Assembly (NCBI GenBank): GCA_024239075.1 | Contig: JANBVI010000063.1 | Span: forward strand, 1-64,000 | Direction: 5' to 3' | Source: Fischerella sp. CENA71 | Lineage (GTDB): Bacteria > Cyanobacteriota > Cyanobacteriia > Cyanobacteriales > Nostocaceae | DNA: 64,000 nt | Part shown: positions 50,837-60,100 of the stretch, one piece after another | Layout of the letters: each line of letters opens with the position of its first letter | Position numbering within the stretch: position 1 is the stretch's first letter | Notes under the pieces: model-generated | What the model was told of the DNA's origin: nothing | Seen by the model: only the letters and a program-made list of their open reading frames with translations | Database searches by the model: none | Program-made: the position numbers and the translations under genes

Positions 50837-53167
50837 TTAAACGTAAATTTTAGTTAAGGTACCAGCAAAAAAGCGACTAAAGCGATCTATTGCTTGCAGT
50901 TGTTCCCAACGGGTTTTGGCATTAATGACTTTTAAAGTGGTCATTTGCTTAATGAAATCTACCGGTTGAATTTTGAGAATACCTTTACCAATCACAGGAT
51001 TTTTGTTGCTGTCACCTGCATAAACAGTGACGTAGAGAGTGGTGGTGTCAGCCCAGACATCGAAACCTGGATCATCGTGAATTTGCTTAAAGCCTTCAAA
51101 ATAGTAGCTTTGCCCGTTTTCTGCTGTCATGTACATGCCATAGCACATTTTACGGGTTTGCGGCTGATCTTCTGCTTCAATGAATAAATTAAAATCACCC
51201 TTGGTTACTGTCAATGGATCTGAAGAAATTACCGGGGCTGTGACTGTACCAATGATTTTGCCAGGGTGCTGAGGATCGTTTAGCAGTAAATCTATATCAT
51301 CAGCAATGACTGTCACGGTAAATTCTAGAGGTGAGGCATCTTTTTGACCTTGTTGTGCTGCTTTTTGATAGTCATCTTTGACTTTGGTAGAGAAGAAACC
51401 ACGCATCTTTTCTGTGAACTGAATTCCAACTTTGGCTGTGGGTGTGGCGTTGGTTGGTGCTGGTGCAGAAGATAGATCATAGTTAATTGTCCAACCTCGA
51501 TCTTTGGCAATTAAAGCGCAGCAACGTTCAGCAACAGCCGAAATAGTTAGTAGCGGATTAACTCCTAGTGTACGAGGGATTACTGAACCATCAGCAACAT
51601 ACAAATTTTCATAGACATCTGCACCCTGTTGGCTAGAAAATACTTGTCCTTTGTGGTTAACTACACCATGTTCAGCATCTTCTGCTAAGATACAGCCACC
51701 TAAAGGATGAACACTAATCAAGTCGTGACCAAAAACATTACTCCAAATTGGGTTAGGAATTTGCGTACCACCTAAAGGACGGGTTGCTTCTTCTAAGCGA
51801 TCATTGACTCTTTGAAATATGGGTTGTTTACCTACGCCTTCCCATTCGATACTGAGACGATCATTTTCTAAGTACATCCGTCCGGCTGCATCATCATGAG
51901 TCATGACTAAGTAAGTCTGGGTGTTGCGGACTGCACCTGTGTAAGCGCCGTGAGTTAAACTTTCTCCTTCTCGGAGTTTTTCTTGCAAGCGATCGCCTAT
52001 ACCTTGATCGGTATCTTCACCCAAGATTTTACCAGCAGCAGCAAAGCTACTCGGCAGGATCGGAGCAAGTGCGCCAGGAATAGAACCTTCTTCGATCACC
52101 ATACCATTGTCTAAGACGGGCTGTTGGCGCATATCCACAATACCAGTAATGCAAGGCCCTACAGGTTCCTGTTCGTTAGGGAGGCGATCGCCAAAGCCAA
52201 CACCATTAATTACTTGTTCGGTGTTGTATCCAAAAGCCAAGACATCACCGTTACCTGTAAAGTAGTGTCCTAGCTGATCAGATACAGACAAACCCTTGGC
52301 TTGAGAACGCAATAAAATTTCTGTAGACCCCAGTGTACCCGCCGCCAGAATTACCATATCGGCACTGATAAACATTGTCGGCGCGTTGAATTTATCCTGT
52401 CCTGTATTCATTAATTGGTAGTGAACCAACCAACGATTTTCTTGCCGTTCTAAATAACGTACTGATACTTGTGTATATATCTCTGCACCATGATTCTTAG
52501 CATCGGGCAGATAATTCATGAGTACAGTATTTTTAGCTTTATGATTACAACCAGAGACGCAATCACCACAGAGATTACAAGCCTTTTGTTCAACACCTAC
52601 ATGATTCACCCCATCTTTAAAAGTAACGTTAATCGGTGGTCTATAAAACTTCTCATTCAAGTATTTAGCAGATTTCTCTAAGGCTTGTAATTTGTGTATA
52701 TGTGGGAAATTTTGTGGATATGGAGTTGGTTTGAGCATTTCTTCGGCACGCCGATATCCTTCTGCCAATAAAGTATCTACATCATCACGCAATCCTTTCG
52801 GCCAACGGGTATCTGCAAAAACACGAGGTTCGGCTTTCAAAGAGACGTTAGCATTAACTAATGATGTGCCACCTAGACCACAACCTACGAAAACATTAAT
52901 ATCTTTATTAATATGAAAATCATATAAACCTGTGGGTGAACCAATGTGTTTACCACTAAGTAAATCTACTTGCATTTCTTTGACTGCTTCTTTTGGTTCA
53001 TTAGGATATTCCCCAGGTTGAAACTCTTTACCTCTTTCAAGGACACACACCTGTTGTCCCGCACGGGCGAGGCGTGAAGCCGCAATTCCACCCCCATATC
53101 CAGAACCAATTACTACTACTGTGTAGTGATTTTTGATATTTTCAATAGGACTTGATAAACGAGTCAT
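50837..53167 (-). CDS. GMC oxidoreductase, cholesterol-oxidase-like, with CxxCxxCxxxC motif
   Basis: A 776-aa FAD enzyme. The dinucleotide motif GSGYGGG is at 21-27. The FAD-binding VGCGLGGTSLVNANV block follows, and the active-site regions HPLGGC and GVNPLLTISAVAERC carry the catalytic His/Asn. An insert at 197-207 has Cys spaced CxxCxxCxxxC, a pattern able to hold a 4Fe-4S cluster. An extra C-terminal domain (about 575-776, beta-rich) extends it beyond ordinary GMC length. It should oxidise an alcohol on a hydrophobic, possibly steroid-like, substrate. First large gene of the operon, and its ATG overlaps the stop of a small upstream ORF. Confidence 0.85.
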   Translation of the reverse strand: MTRLSSPIENIKNHYTVVVIGSGYGGGIAASRLARAGQQVCVLERGKEFQPGEYPNEPKEAVKEMQVDLLSGKHIGSPTGLYDFHINKDINVFVGCGLGGTSLVNANVSLKAEPRVFADTRWPKGLRDDVDTLLAEGYRRAEEMLKPTPYPQNFPHIHKLQALEKSAKYLNEKFYRPPINVTFKDGVNHVGVEQKACNLCGDCVSGCNHKAKNTVLMNYLPDAKNHGAEIYTQVSVRYLERQENRWLVHYQLMNTGQDKFNAPTMFISADMVILAAGTLGSTEILLRSQAKGLSVSDQLGHYFTGNGDVLAFGYNTEQVINGVGFGDRLPNEQEPVGPCITGIVDMRQQPVLDNGMVIEEGSIPGALAPILPSSFAAAGKILGEDTDQGIGDRLQEKLREGESLTHGAYTGAVRNTQTYLVMTHDDAAGRMYLENDRLSIEWEGVGKQPIFQRVNDRLEEATRPLGGTQIPNPIWSNVFGHDLISVHPLGGCILAEDAEHGVVNHKGQVFSSQQGADVYENLYVADGSVIPRTLGVNPLLTISAVAERCCALIAKDRGWTINYDLSSAPAPTNATPTAKVGIQFTEKMRGFFSTKVKDDYQKAAQQGQKDASPLEFTVTVIADDIDLLLNDPQHPGKIIGTVTAPVISSDPLTVTKGDFNLFIEAEDQPQTRKMCYGMYMTAENGQSYYFEGFKQIHDDPGFDVWADTTTLYVTVYAGDSNKNPVIGKGILKIQPVDFIKQMTTLKVINAKTRWEQLQAIDRFSRFFAGTLTKIYV

Positions 53168-53322
53168 GCTATGTATTCCCCTGGCACAGCGAAATTTACT
53201 ACATCAGCCCCAACAAAGATATAAGGAAGCCAAAAATCTGTGAAACGCTGATTTGAGATTGCTAAGTTATTGTGTACTTCAACAACACCAAAAGCGGTTC
53301 CGCAAAATTTGCAAATGTACAT
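53164..53322 (-). CDS. Possible small ORF coupled to the GMC gene
   Basis: A 52-aa frame starting MYICKFCGTAFG, with a CKFCG knuckle, ending PGEYIA. Its TGA overlaps the ATG of the GMC oxidoreductase (ATGA), which is typical of translational coupling. There is no clear ribosome site and no relative I recognise. It may be a leader peptide, a truncated gene or a chance frame. Confidence 0.3.
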   Translation of the reverse strand: MYICKFCGTAFGVVEVHNNLAISNQRFTDFWLPYIFVGADVVNFAVPGEYIA

Positions 53323-53483
53323 ATTGACTACTGATTTTATTCTTCCCATCAGCAGTGGAAAAATTACATAGAGTGCTTCATGATGTTTTTGGGCTTTTTG
53401 GCTTATAACTCTGGGCAGGTAAAATATGAAGCAAGTATTGTTAATATATATAACGTGACTAAAGTTTATTCTAATTATTTAAA

Positions 53484-54260
53484 ATGCCAACTGCTTTAAT
53501 TACAGGAGCCTCTGGTGGTATTGGGAAAGCCTTTGCTGAAGAGCTAGCTGCACAAAATTATCATCTTGTTCTTGTTGCTCGTTCAGAGAATAAATTAAAT
53601 GAATTAGCAGAGCAACTATCCAAAAAATTTCAAGTTAAAGTTTATATAATAGCTAAAGATTTAACAGAAATAGGTGCGACTAATTCGGTATTTGAATTTA
53701 CCAAACAAAAAGAATTGACGATTGATTTATTAATTAATAATGCTGGTTTTGGAGACTACGGAGATTTTGCCGAAACTGATGAAGAACGGCAAACTAAAAT
53801 GATCCAACTTAATATTTTGGCATTAGTAGATTTAACGCATAAATATTTACCTTTGATGCGACAACGCCGTTCTGGCAGCATAATTAATGTATCTTCGATC
53901 GCTGCATTTCAACCAATGCCATATTTATCTGTTTATTCTGCTAGCAAAGCTTTTGTTCGTAATTTCAGTCAAGCATTGTGGGCAGAGAATCGTCAATATG
54001 GTATCCGCGTTTTAGTTTCTTGTCCAGGACCAACGGAAACTGATTTTTTTACAGAAGCAAAATTTCCGCCAACGCTCGCAAATAAAACCAATCAAATATC
54101 AACTTCACAAGAAGTAGTACAAGAAACCCTTAAAGCATTGGAAAGAGGAGATTCTACCGTTGTTATTGGTGGCCTTTCTACTCACTTCATTACCAAAGTA
54201 GCTGGTTTAGTTCCACGGGAAACATTGCTGAATATTTTGGAAAAACAGTTTAAAGCTTAA
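53484..54260 (+). CDS. Short-chain dehydrogenase/reductase (DltE-like)
   Basis: A 258-aa classical SDR. GASGGIG is at 8-14, NNAGFGDYG at about 90-98, the active-site Ser in NVSSIAAF, and Tyr/Lys in YSASKAF. SCPGPTETDF follows, as in the DltE-like group of NADP-dependent reductases with broad carbonyl substrates. Single-domain length is normal. It is divergent from the GMC operon with only 161 bp between the small ORF and its start, so it could share regulation and contribute a reductase step, but this is inference. Confidence 0.85.
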   Translation: MPTALITGASGGIGKAFAEELAAQNYHLVLVARSENKLNELAEQLSKKFQVKVYIIAKDLTEIGATNSVFEFTKQKELTIDLLINNAGFGDYGDFAETDEERQTKMIQLNILALVDLTHKYLPLMRQRRSGSIINVSSIAAFQPMPYLSVYSASKAFVRNFSQALWAENRQYGIRVLVSCPGPTETDFFTEAKFPPTLANKTNQISTSQEVVQETLKALERGDSTVVIGGLSTHFITKVAGLVPRETLLNILEKQFKA

Positions 54261-54339
54261 AACTATTGATTGTTGGGTGTTAATGGTTGATTGTTGATTG
54301 TTCCAAAAAATAACCAACTAGCAACCAAAAAACCAACAA

Positions 54340-55119
54340 CTACATATAACGAGTTAGTTGCACACGATATCTGTCTTTTTTGGTAATCGCAATTTCCCCA
54401 ACTTCTAAACGCCCTTTACCACGAATAGCAATTAAATCACCTGTTTTGACTTGAGAACTAGCTTGAGTGATTTCTTTCCAATTGACGCGCACATCACCGC
54501 CATCAATTAATTCCACCATTTTACTGCGGGACATGCCAAATCCGGCTGAGGCGATCGCATCCAATCTTAAGGAAGCTTCAACAGTAGTTAATTCTTTTTT
54601 CTTGGGTTCTCGGATTTTTAATTCACTTAAGTCAATGCGTTGAGTTTTCACTGGAACTGAACGCACTTGCTTCAAGTTCATTTCTAAAAATTCTACCAAT
54701 TCCGGTACGACGATCGCCTGCGCTCCCCGCTCGCCTAGTACAATAATATCCCCAGTCTTTTCGCGGATAATACCAGTTCCTAACATCGCGCCTAAAAAAT
54801 CACGGTGAGTCGCCGTATCAAACAGAAAATTTCCCGCAATATCTAGTGCTGCGATCGCCACTTGAGATACATCTAAAGGAAGTTCCGAACGTGCGATCGC
54901 AATTCTTTGACGTTCTGCTTGCGGATATCCTCCCCACACCTGTAATTGCACTTCAGTTAACCGACTAAATACCCGTTGAATTTCCACTAATTCTGGGGGA
55001 GATACAAAATCTGTGAAGACAACTTCCCAAGTTTTAATCGCCTGTTCCGCTTGATCAATGACACGAGCAACAGTATCTCTATTTTCAACACCTTTTAAAA
55101 GTTCTTCTCTTGGTAGCAT
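54340..55119 (-). CDS. Photosystem II S4-domain protein (YlmH-like RNA-binding)
   Basis: A 259-aa protein. The N-terminal two thirds (LLKGVENRDTVARVIDQAEQ, VWGGYPQAERQRIAIARSEL, HRDFLGAMLGTGIIREKTGD) match the YlmH-like fold. The C-terminal S4 RNA-binding domain (about 185-250) reads LRLDAIASAGFGMSRSKMVE and GGDVRVNWK, typical of S4. Cyanobacterial and plant members are named photosystem II S4-domain proteins, and YlmH relatives act in ribosome quality control. Cytosolic. Full length. Confidence 0.9.
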   Translation of the reverse strand: MLPREELLKGVENRDTVARVIDQAEQAIKTWEVVFTDFVSPPELVEIQRVFSRLTEVQLQVWGGYPQAERQRIAIARSELPLDVSQVAIAALDIAGNFLFDTATHRDFLGAMLGTGIIREKTGDIIVLGERGAQAIVVPELVEFLEMNLKQVRSVPVKTQRIDLSELKIREPKKKELTTVEASLRLDAIASAGFGMSRSKMVELIDGGDVRVNWKEITQASSQVKTGDLIAIRGKGRLEVGEIAITKKDRYRVQLTRYM

Positions 55120-55192
55120 TATTTCATGTTATTGATGGTTGGTTTTTGGCGGTTAATTGTTGGTAGTTTTTCCAAACAACAAACAACTAAAC

Positions 55193-55687
55193 CTACTCTT
55201 TATAACCTTGAATATTTTCTGGCTCAAACTGACGTAAAATCCGAGTTGCTTGACGGTGAACACTATCAGTACCTTGCACCACTATTAAGTATTTACCTTC
55301 ATTCAAGCGGTTACGGTAGGGTAAAGCATCGCCACTACCAGAAATTAATCCTACTCCACCACCAACAAATAGGCTACCCAAAGCACCACTCGCTGCTCCC
55401 AGCAATCCCCCTACTACATGATTACCAATTTCACCTGCCCAAGCAAAGGTGTCTAACCCGGTGATCAGGCTGAAAGTTGCTCCTGCAAAAAATCCAAAGG
55501 GTATTAGCCAGAAAGCCATGAGTCTTGCTTGCTTTTGAGCTACTTCTTTGGGATCAATTAAGCCAAACTCATCGGCACTTTTGTAGCCCTTACCAAGAAT
55601 TGTACCTTTTATGCCTTCTTTCTCTAAGGCTAAGTAAGCTGCTTCGGCTTGAATACGATCTGCTAATACGGCAATAAGGTAATTCAT
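55193..55687 (-). CDS. Gly-rich membrane protein of general-stress type
   Basis: A 164-aa protein. The N-terminal 40 residues (NYLIAVLADRIQAEAAYLAL) resemble a small ferredoxin-like or GspM-type fold. Two glycine-zipper membrane helices follow (about 58-80 WLIPFGFFAGATFSLITG and 90-115 VVGGLLGAASGALGSLFVGG), and the C-terminal part is basic. The start overlaps the stop of the upstream 126-aa gene (ATGA), so they form a translationally coupled pair. Function unknown. Confidence 0.7.
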   Translation of the reverse strand: MNYLIAVLADRIQAEAAYLALEKEGIKGTILGKGYKSADEFGLIDPKEVAQKQARLMAFWLIPFGFFAGATFSLITGLDTFAWAGEIGNHVVGGLLGAASGALGSLFVGGGVGLISGSGDALPYRNRLNEGKYLIVVQGTDSVHRQATRILRQFEPENIQGYKE

Positions 55688-56064
55688 TCCAAAACTTCAT
55701 CTAGTGGTTCACAAAAAGAGTTTACACCTTGTTTGAAGACATACATCAAAACTGGTGTTGCTAAAATTTGCGGAAATGTAGATATTGTTTTTATTTGTGC
55801 CATCAAGCTTTGAACTGAACCTTGGAGTAAATCCTCGCGGAATTCTTGTTCACAAATCAAAGTGCGCCACTTTTTCGCCAAAGCATCTAACCACTCTGAA
55901 TTATCTGTTTCTGGTTGTTGTCCAGCTCGAATAGCTAATGTCATTGCTGCATCTTCCAGATCGCCATCACAATCCTCAATTACATCCAGTGCTTCCATCA
56001 CTGTCGGAACTTCTGCTAGTTGAGAGCGAAACTGTGCTATTTCTTGCGCTGTGACTTTTGTCAT
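55684..56064 (-). CDS. Conserved hypothetical protein coupled to the glycine-zipper gene
   Basis: A 126-aa, mostly helical, acidic protein: VTAQEIAQFRSQLAEVPTVM, then EALDVIEDCDGDLEDAAMTL, a UBA/CUE-like three-helix pattern, followed by amphipathic helices. No membrane segment is strong. AGGA lies upstream of the ATG. The pair is too unlike known toxins and antitoxins to be called one. Confidence 0.65.
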   Translation of the reverse strand: MTKVTAQEIAQFRSQLAEVPTVMEALDVIEDCDGDLEDAAMTLAIRAGQQPETDNSEWLDALAKKWRTLICEQEFREDLLQGSVQSLMAQIKTISTFPQILATPVLMYVFKQGVNSFCEPLDEVLE

Positions 56065-56365
56065 AAAAACGTTTTCCTAGCGGAGGAATTGACCACTCAG
56101 CTTATGTTATTCCAAATTTGACCGAAAAATTTATTCCGTAACCTAGTTGAAATAAATGTATTGATTGTTAGTGGTTAGTAGGAGATCATCGCCTATTAGC
56201 AGCAAGACAAACTCAAGGACACTTGCAAGATCAGTTTTTCTGACTCACACGTGTCCATAGTGTTTACGCTTAATCATTACTCGAAAGTCACTAGTCTTAC
56301 AGTTGAAAACACTCACTTCCTATAGGTTGGGGAAGGGAGTGTACCGCTGGCATCATGACTAATGA
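56065..56365. other. 301-bp gap with terminator
   Basis: Besides the terminator at 56309-56342 it contains gacacttgcaagatc and cacacgtgtcc segments that may be parts of a decayed repeat. No ORF. Confidence 0.45.
56309..56342 (-). terminator. Terminator of the DprA-like gene
   Basis: On the minus strand ACACTCCCTTCC pairs with GGAAGTGAGTGT (one mismatch) and TTTTC follows. It lies about 24 bases after the stop. Confidence 0.7.
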
Positions 56366-56869
56366 CTAATCAAAGTAAAACAGCGTCACCAATTTTCTTT
56401 GTTCTTCTGCTTCTTGACAAGTTTGCAACAGAATACCACTGTCATGAAACGCAAAGCAAATTAATTGCTGGCAACGGGAGACAATCTCCTTATTGCACAG
56501 GTAACTAGCCTCTGCGAGAGACAGATGATCATTGCTGGGATTTTCCACCAAATGCATAACTTGTTCTAGTTGCAGGCGGGATTCATAGGGCTGGCGTTCC
56601 AAGCTTTGGGGCAGAATCACAGTTAACAATTTGGGATCGCCCCGCATAGCTCCCTTGATCGCAGCTGAATTAGTTCCCGTTGCACCAGAGGTGATGATCT
56701 GGTTCCCTGATAAAACCAGGGCAAAAGCCATCATCTCAATAAGATTTTGATGCGTAATCGGGACATGACGTGAACCCAATAAGGCGATTCGTTTAGAACC
56801 AGTTTGCTGGATGGTCGCCAGTTCTTGGGCTAATGTATCGACGTTAATAAGGTCTATTGACTGGCTCAA
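56366..56869 (-). CDS. DprA-like Rossmann-fold protein
   Basis: A 167-aa protein with the DprA/Smf and LOG-like nucleotide-fold hallmarks: IALLGSRHVPITHQNL, then GNQIITSGATGTNSAAIKGA, corresponding to the phosphate-binding and GxxGxxxxA turns, and a final CFAFHDSG strand. It is about half the size of DprA and lacks its SAM and winged-helix domains. In cyanobacteria such proteins are labelled DNA recombination-mediator A-like. A role in DNA uptake is possible, not shown. Confidence 0.72.
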   Translation of the reverse strand: MSQSIDLINVDTLAQELATIQQTGSKRIALLGSRHVPITHQNLIEMMAFALVLSGNQIITSGATGTNSAAIKGAMRGDPKLLTVILPQSLERQPYESRLQLEQVMHLVENPSNDHLSLAEASYLCNKEIVSRCQQLICFAFHDSGILLQTCQEAEEQRKLVTLFYFD

Positions 56870-56955
56870 AGACGGACGGAATCAGAATTAAACAACCTAG
56901 ATATTCTATCAGACTCAGAGGAAACACAAAGCTGCTTTAAGTTATATGTTGTTTT

Positions 56956-57012
56956 AGGGGATTGGGGATTGGGGAATGGGGATCGGGGATCGGGGATTGG
57001 GGATTGGGGATT
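56956..57012. repeat. GGGGATT/GGGGATC heptamer array
   Basis: About eight tandem copies of GGGGAT(T/C)-type heptamers, followed by GTGTGGGAA repeats. Typical STRR of heterocystous cyanobacteria. Confidence 0.8.
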
Positions 57013-57129
57013 AGCAAGTGTGGGAAGTGTGGGAAGTGTAGGGAGTAAAAATGTTTCCTATGATTGTCCTCCTTGTCTCCGGTGTCTCCCTGTTCCCTAT
57101 CTACATAACAAATGACAAATAACCAATGA

Positions 57130-60100
57130 CTAGTCCAATTGACCTGTAATCTTAAATCCTGCCCAATAATAGGGATGATGATAAATTTTGGTTTCTGGTG
57201 CCATTTGACTAATTCTGTATAGTTCCGATGCTAGATGGGTTTTGATTTTTAATCCCTCGGAAGGCATTTGTTCTAATAATTGTTCATACCATCGTGTTAG
57301 TTCAGAAGCAGTTAATTGTTTCAGCCATAGTATTGCTTCTGCCAAAGCGATCGCAGGTGATTTATTTTGCTTGATTCGTTGATAGAATCCTATGATCACC
57401 AAAGTGTTAGCCACAGATTCTACGTTCCAGAGATTAGTGACTATATGAGGAATTCCCAAATTTAGCAAACTAGTAGCTAAACCAGTATATTCAGTAGTAA
57501 TAGTTTGGAAACCAACAGAAGTAGTTTCAATATTACAATTACATAATGTAACTAATTTGTAGTTTGCTAATTGATTGATATCAAGTTCTGCAAGAGTGAC
57601 TTTTACTTGATTGGCTAATAATAATTCTGATGCATATGGTTGATTATTATTTTCAATTATTTGCCCCATAAAATGAAAGATATTATAATCCTTAAGTAGG
57701 CAATTTTTTACATATTCTTTAGTCGCTCGTGCTTCTGAGATACATTGAAAATTAGCAAATATTTGACTAATTACTTCAGTTTGAAACTTAGTAAATTTTT
57801 GTTTTGAGTAACTTGTAGCTTGTTCAACACATAACATCGACTTTTGAACTGTTTTGTCTATAGAGTTTGCATTCAGAGATAAACCCATTTGTGCGCTTGA
57901 CAGGTAAGTGATTGTGAAATGAGATGACACGTTTTGTGATTCTTCTTCACCAAGATAATCTAGATCAAAAAGTGCATGAAGAGGTAATTTGTGCAAGTCA
58001 CGGTGAGGAATCAAAATTAATTTATTGATGTCTTCTAGTTCTTGGACAATTGCAGAAATATTAAGTATTTTTTTAAGTTGCAGTAGTTTACGTTCAATGT
58101 CTAAGTCCCAAGAATACTTGTTTCGACTTTGTTCTTCTTCACTGAGACTGAAATATTCTTGATATTGTTGATACCATTGTTCCATCCAATCTTCAAATGC
58201 ACTCAAACGTGCGACTGATTCAGGTACAGGTAAATCATTAATTGAAGCAAAATTGAGTACAGGTGTAAAAATTGGAATTGGTTCAGGCGATTTATATTTA
58301 ATTACAAAAGTGCGTAATGTACACGGGCTAATATGCCAATAAATGATTGCGGTTTTGGGATTAAGTAATTGGTGAATTTCAGTGTAACTGGGTGAGTTAA
58401 TTTGCTGAGATAAATCAGAAAGTTGCCAGGTAAAACAAGCATTTTTCCCATATTCGGCAATTTCCCAACCTTGTGCTAATTCCCCAAATTGTATGGCAAT
58501 ATCAACTGCTAATTGTCCTAAACCCGCAAATTTTAAAGCCAGTTGTTTTTTGTCTGCATCGCTGCGAGTCGGTTCATTTAACAAACTTTGCAATAAATAA
58601 ATACCATGTTGTTGGTATTGGTGTGCTTGTTTTGTTTCTCCCAAAACAACTAGAGTTTTGATGAGATTTTGCAGACTCTCCAAATGCAACAAAGGAAAAA
58701 CTTCTTCTGTGAGGGTAATCAGTGCATTTTCGTAAGCAGCAGCAGCTTCTAACCAATAATGACGGGGTACAGGATGTCTTTTACCCCGATCATAGTGAGC
58801 ATTACCGATCGCCAGATGTAATCTACCCCAGCCTTCAGGATGAGTATTTGGGCTAAGATATCTCAACCCTTCCTGATAACTGGCCAATTTTCCCTCATAG
58901 CCACGTTCGTTGAGGGCATGATTATTGGCGGCGATGCTACTATAGACATTCGACTGCCATTCCAGCATAATTGCATTTCCAGCAGCATTACCTCGACCTA
59001 GCCAAGCTTCCCAGTAGTCTGGTTGAATTTGTAAAGCGCTATCATAGGAAACTATCGCCTCTTCAAATTGTCCTAAATAAAATTGGGCTAAACCCCGGTT
59101 GTACCAAGCAAGGTAAAAATCGCTTTGTATTTCTATGGCTTTGTCGTAGGATGAAATTGCTTCTTGACGACGTCCTAAATTATCTAAGGCTACACCCCGG
59201 TTAAACCAGGTTAAATAAAAATCAGGATTAATCGCTATGGCTTTATCCCAGGAGGCGATCGCTTCTTCCCATTTTTCCAAACTGGCTAAGATTACGCCTC
59301 TATCAATCCAAGCTTCATGGAAGTTGGGTTGAATTTGTGTACATCGATCATAGGCTGCGATCGCTTCTTCAATCTTGCCTAATTTTTCCTTGACACCAGC
59401 CAACCCATACCAAGCTTGGTAACATTCCGGGTTGATTTGAATGGCTTGATGATAATTGGCGATCGCCTCTTCCCAGTTACCAATGTTAAATAGTGCTACG
59501 CCTCGCTTATACCAAGCCAAATCAAATTCAGGATAATATTCAAGGGCTTGATTATAGCAGGCGATCGCGTCGTAATTTTGTCCAACTTCTGCTAATGCAG
59601 TTCCCCGGAAATACCAGCTTTCTGGATCTTCGGGTTGTATTTGTAATGAAGCATCAAAACTAGTAATTGCTTCGTGTAAATTTCCTAGCTTTAACTGTAC
59701 CAAGCCTCGTGCAGACCAAGCTTCTTGGTAGTCACCTTTCATTTTTAAAGCTTCATCAAAGGAGGCGATCGCTTCGGTAAAATTTCCTAACTCACTTAAA
59801 GCTGCACCTCTGTTGTACCAGCCTTTGTAAAAATCAGCTTTTATCTGAATAGCTTGATCATAAGAGGCGATCGCTTCAGTAAAATTTCCTAAATAAAATA
59901 GTGTTAAACCCCGGTTAAACCAATATTCATAAGCATCGGGATTTAATTCTAAGCTTTTATTATAGTATTTCAACGCTCCTGTCAAGTCGCCTATTTTAGC
60001 TTGTTGCAGACCTTCGTAAAACCATGCTTCTGCTTGGACATTATTTCCATTTGTTTCATCGCTGAGTGCCTCAATAATCGCATGAGTGTCGCTGGTTTGA

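Noticed and set aside
55193-56064. Overlapping pair as a toxin-antitoxin system
   Set aside because: The glycine-zipper membrane protein and helical partner lack features of known TA families; only the ATGA overlap suggested it.
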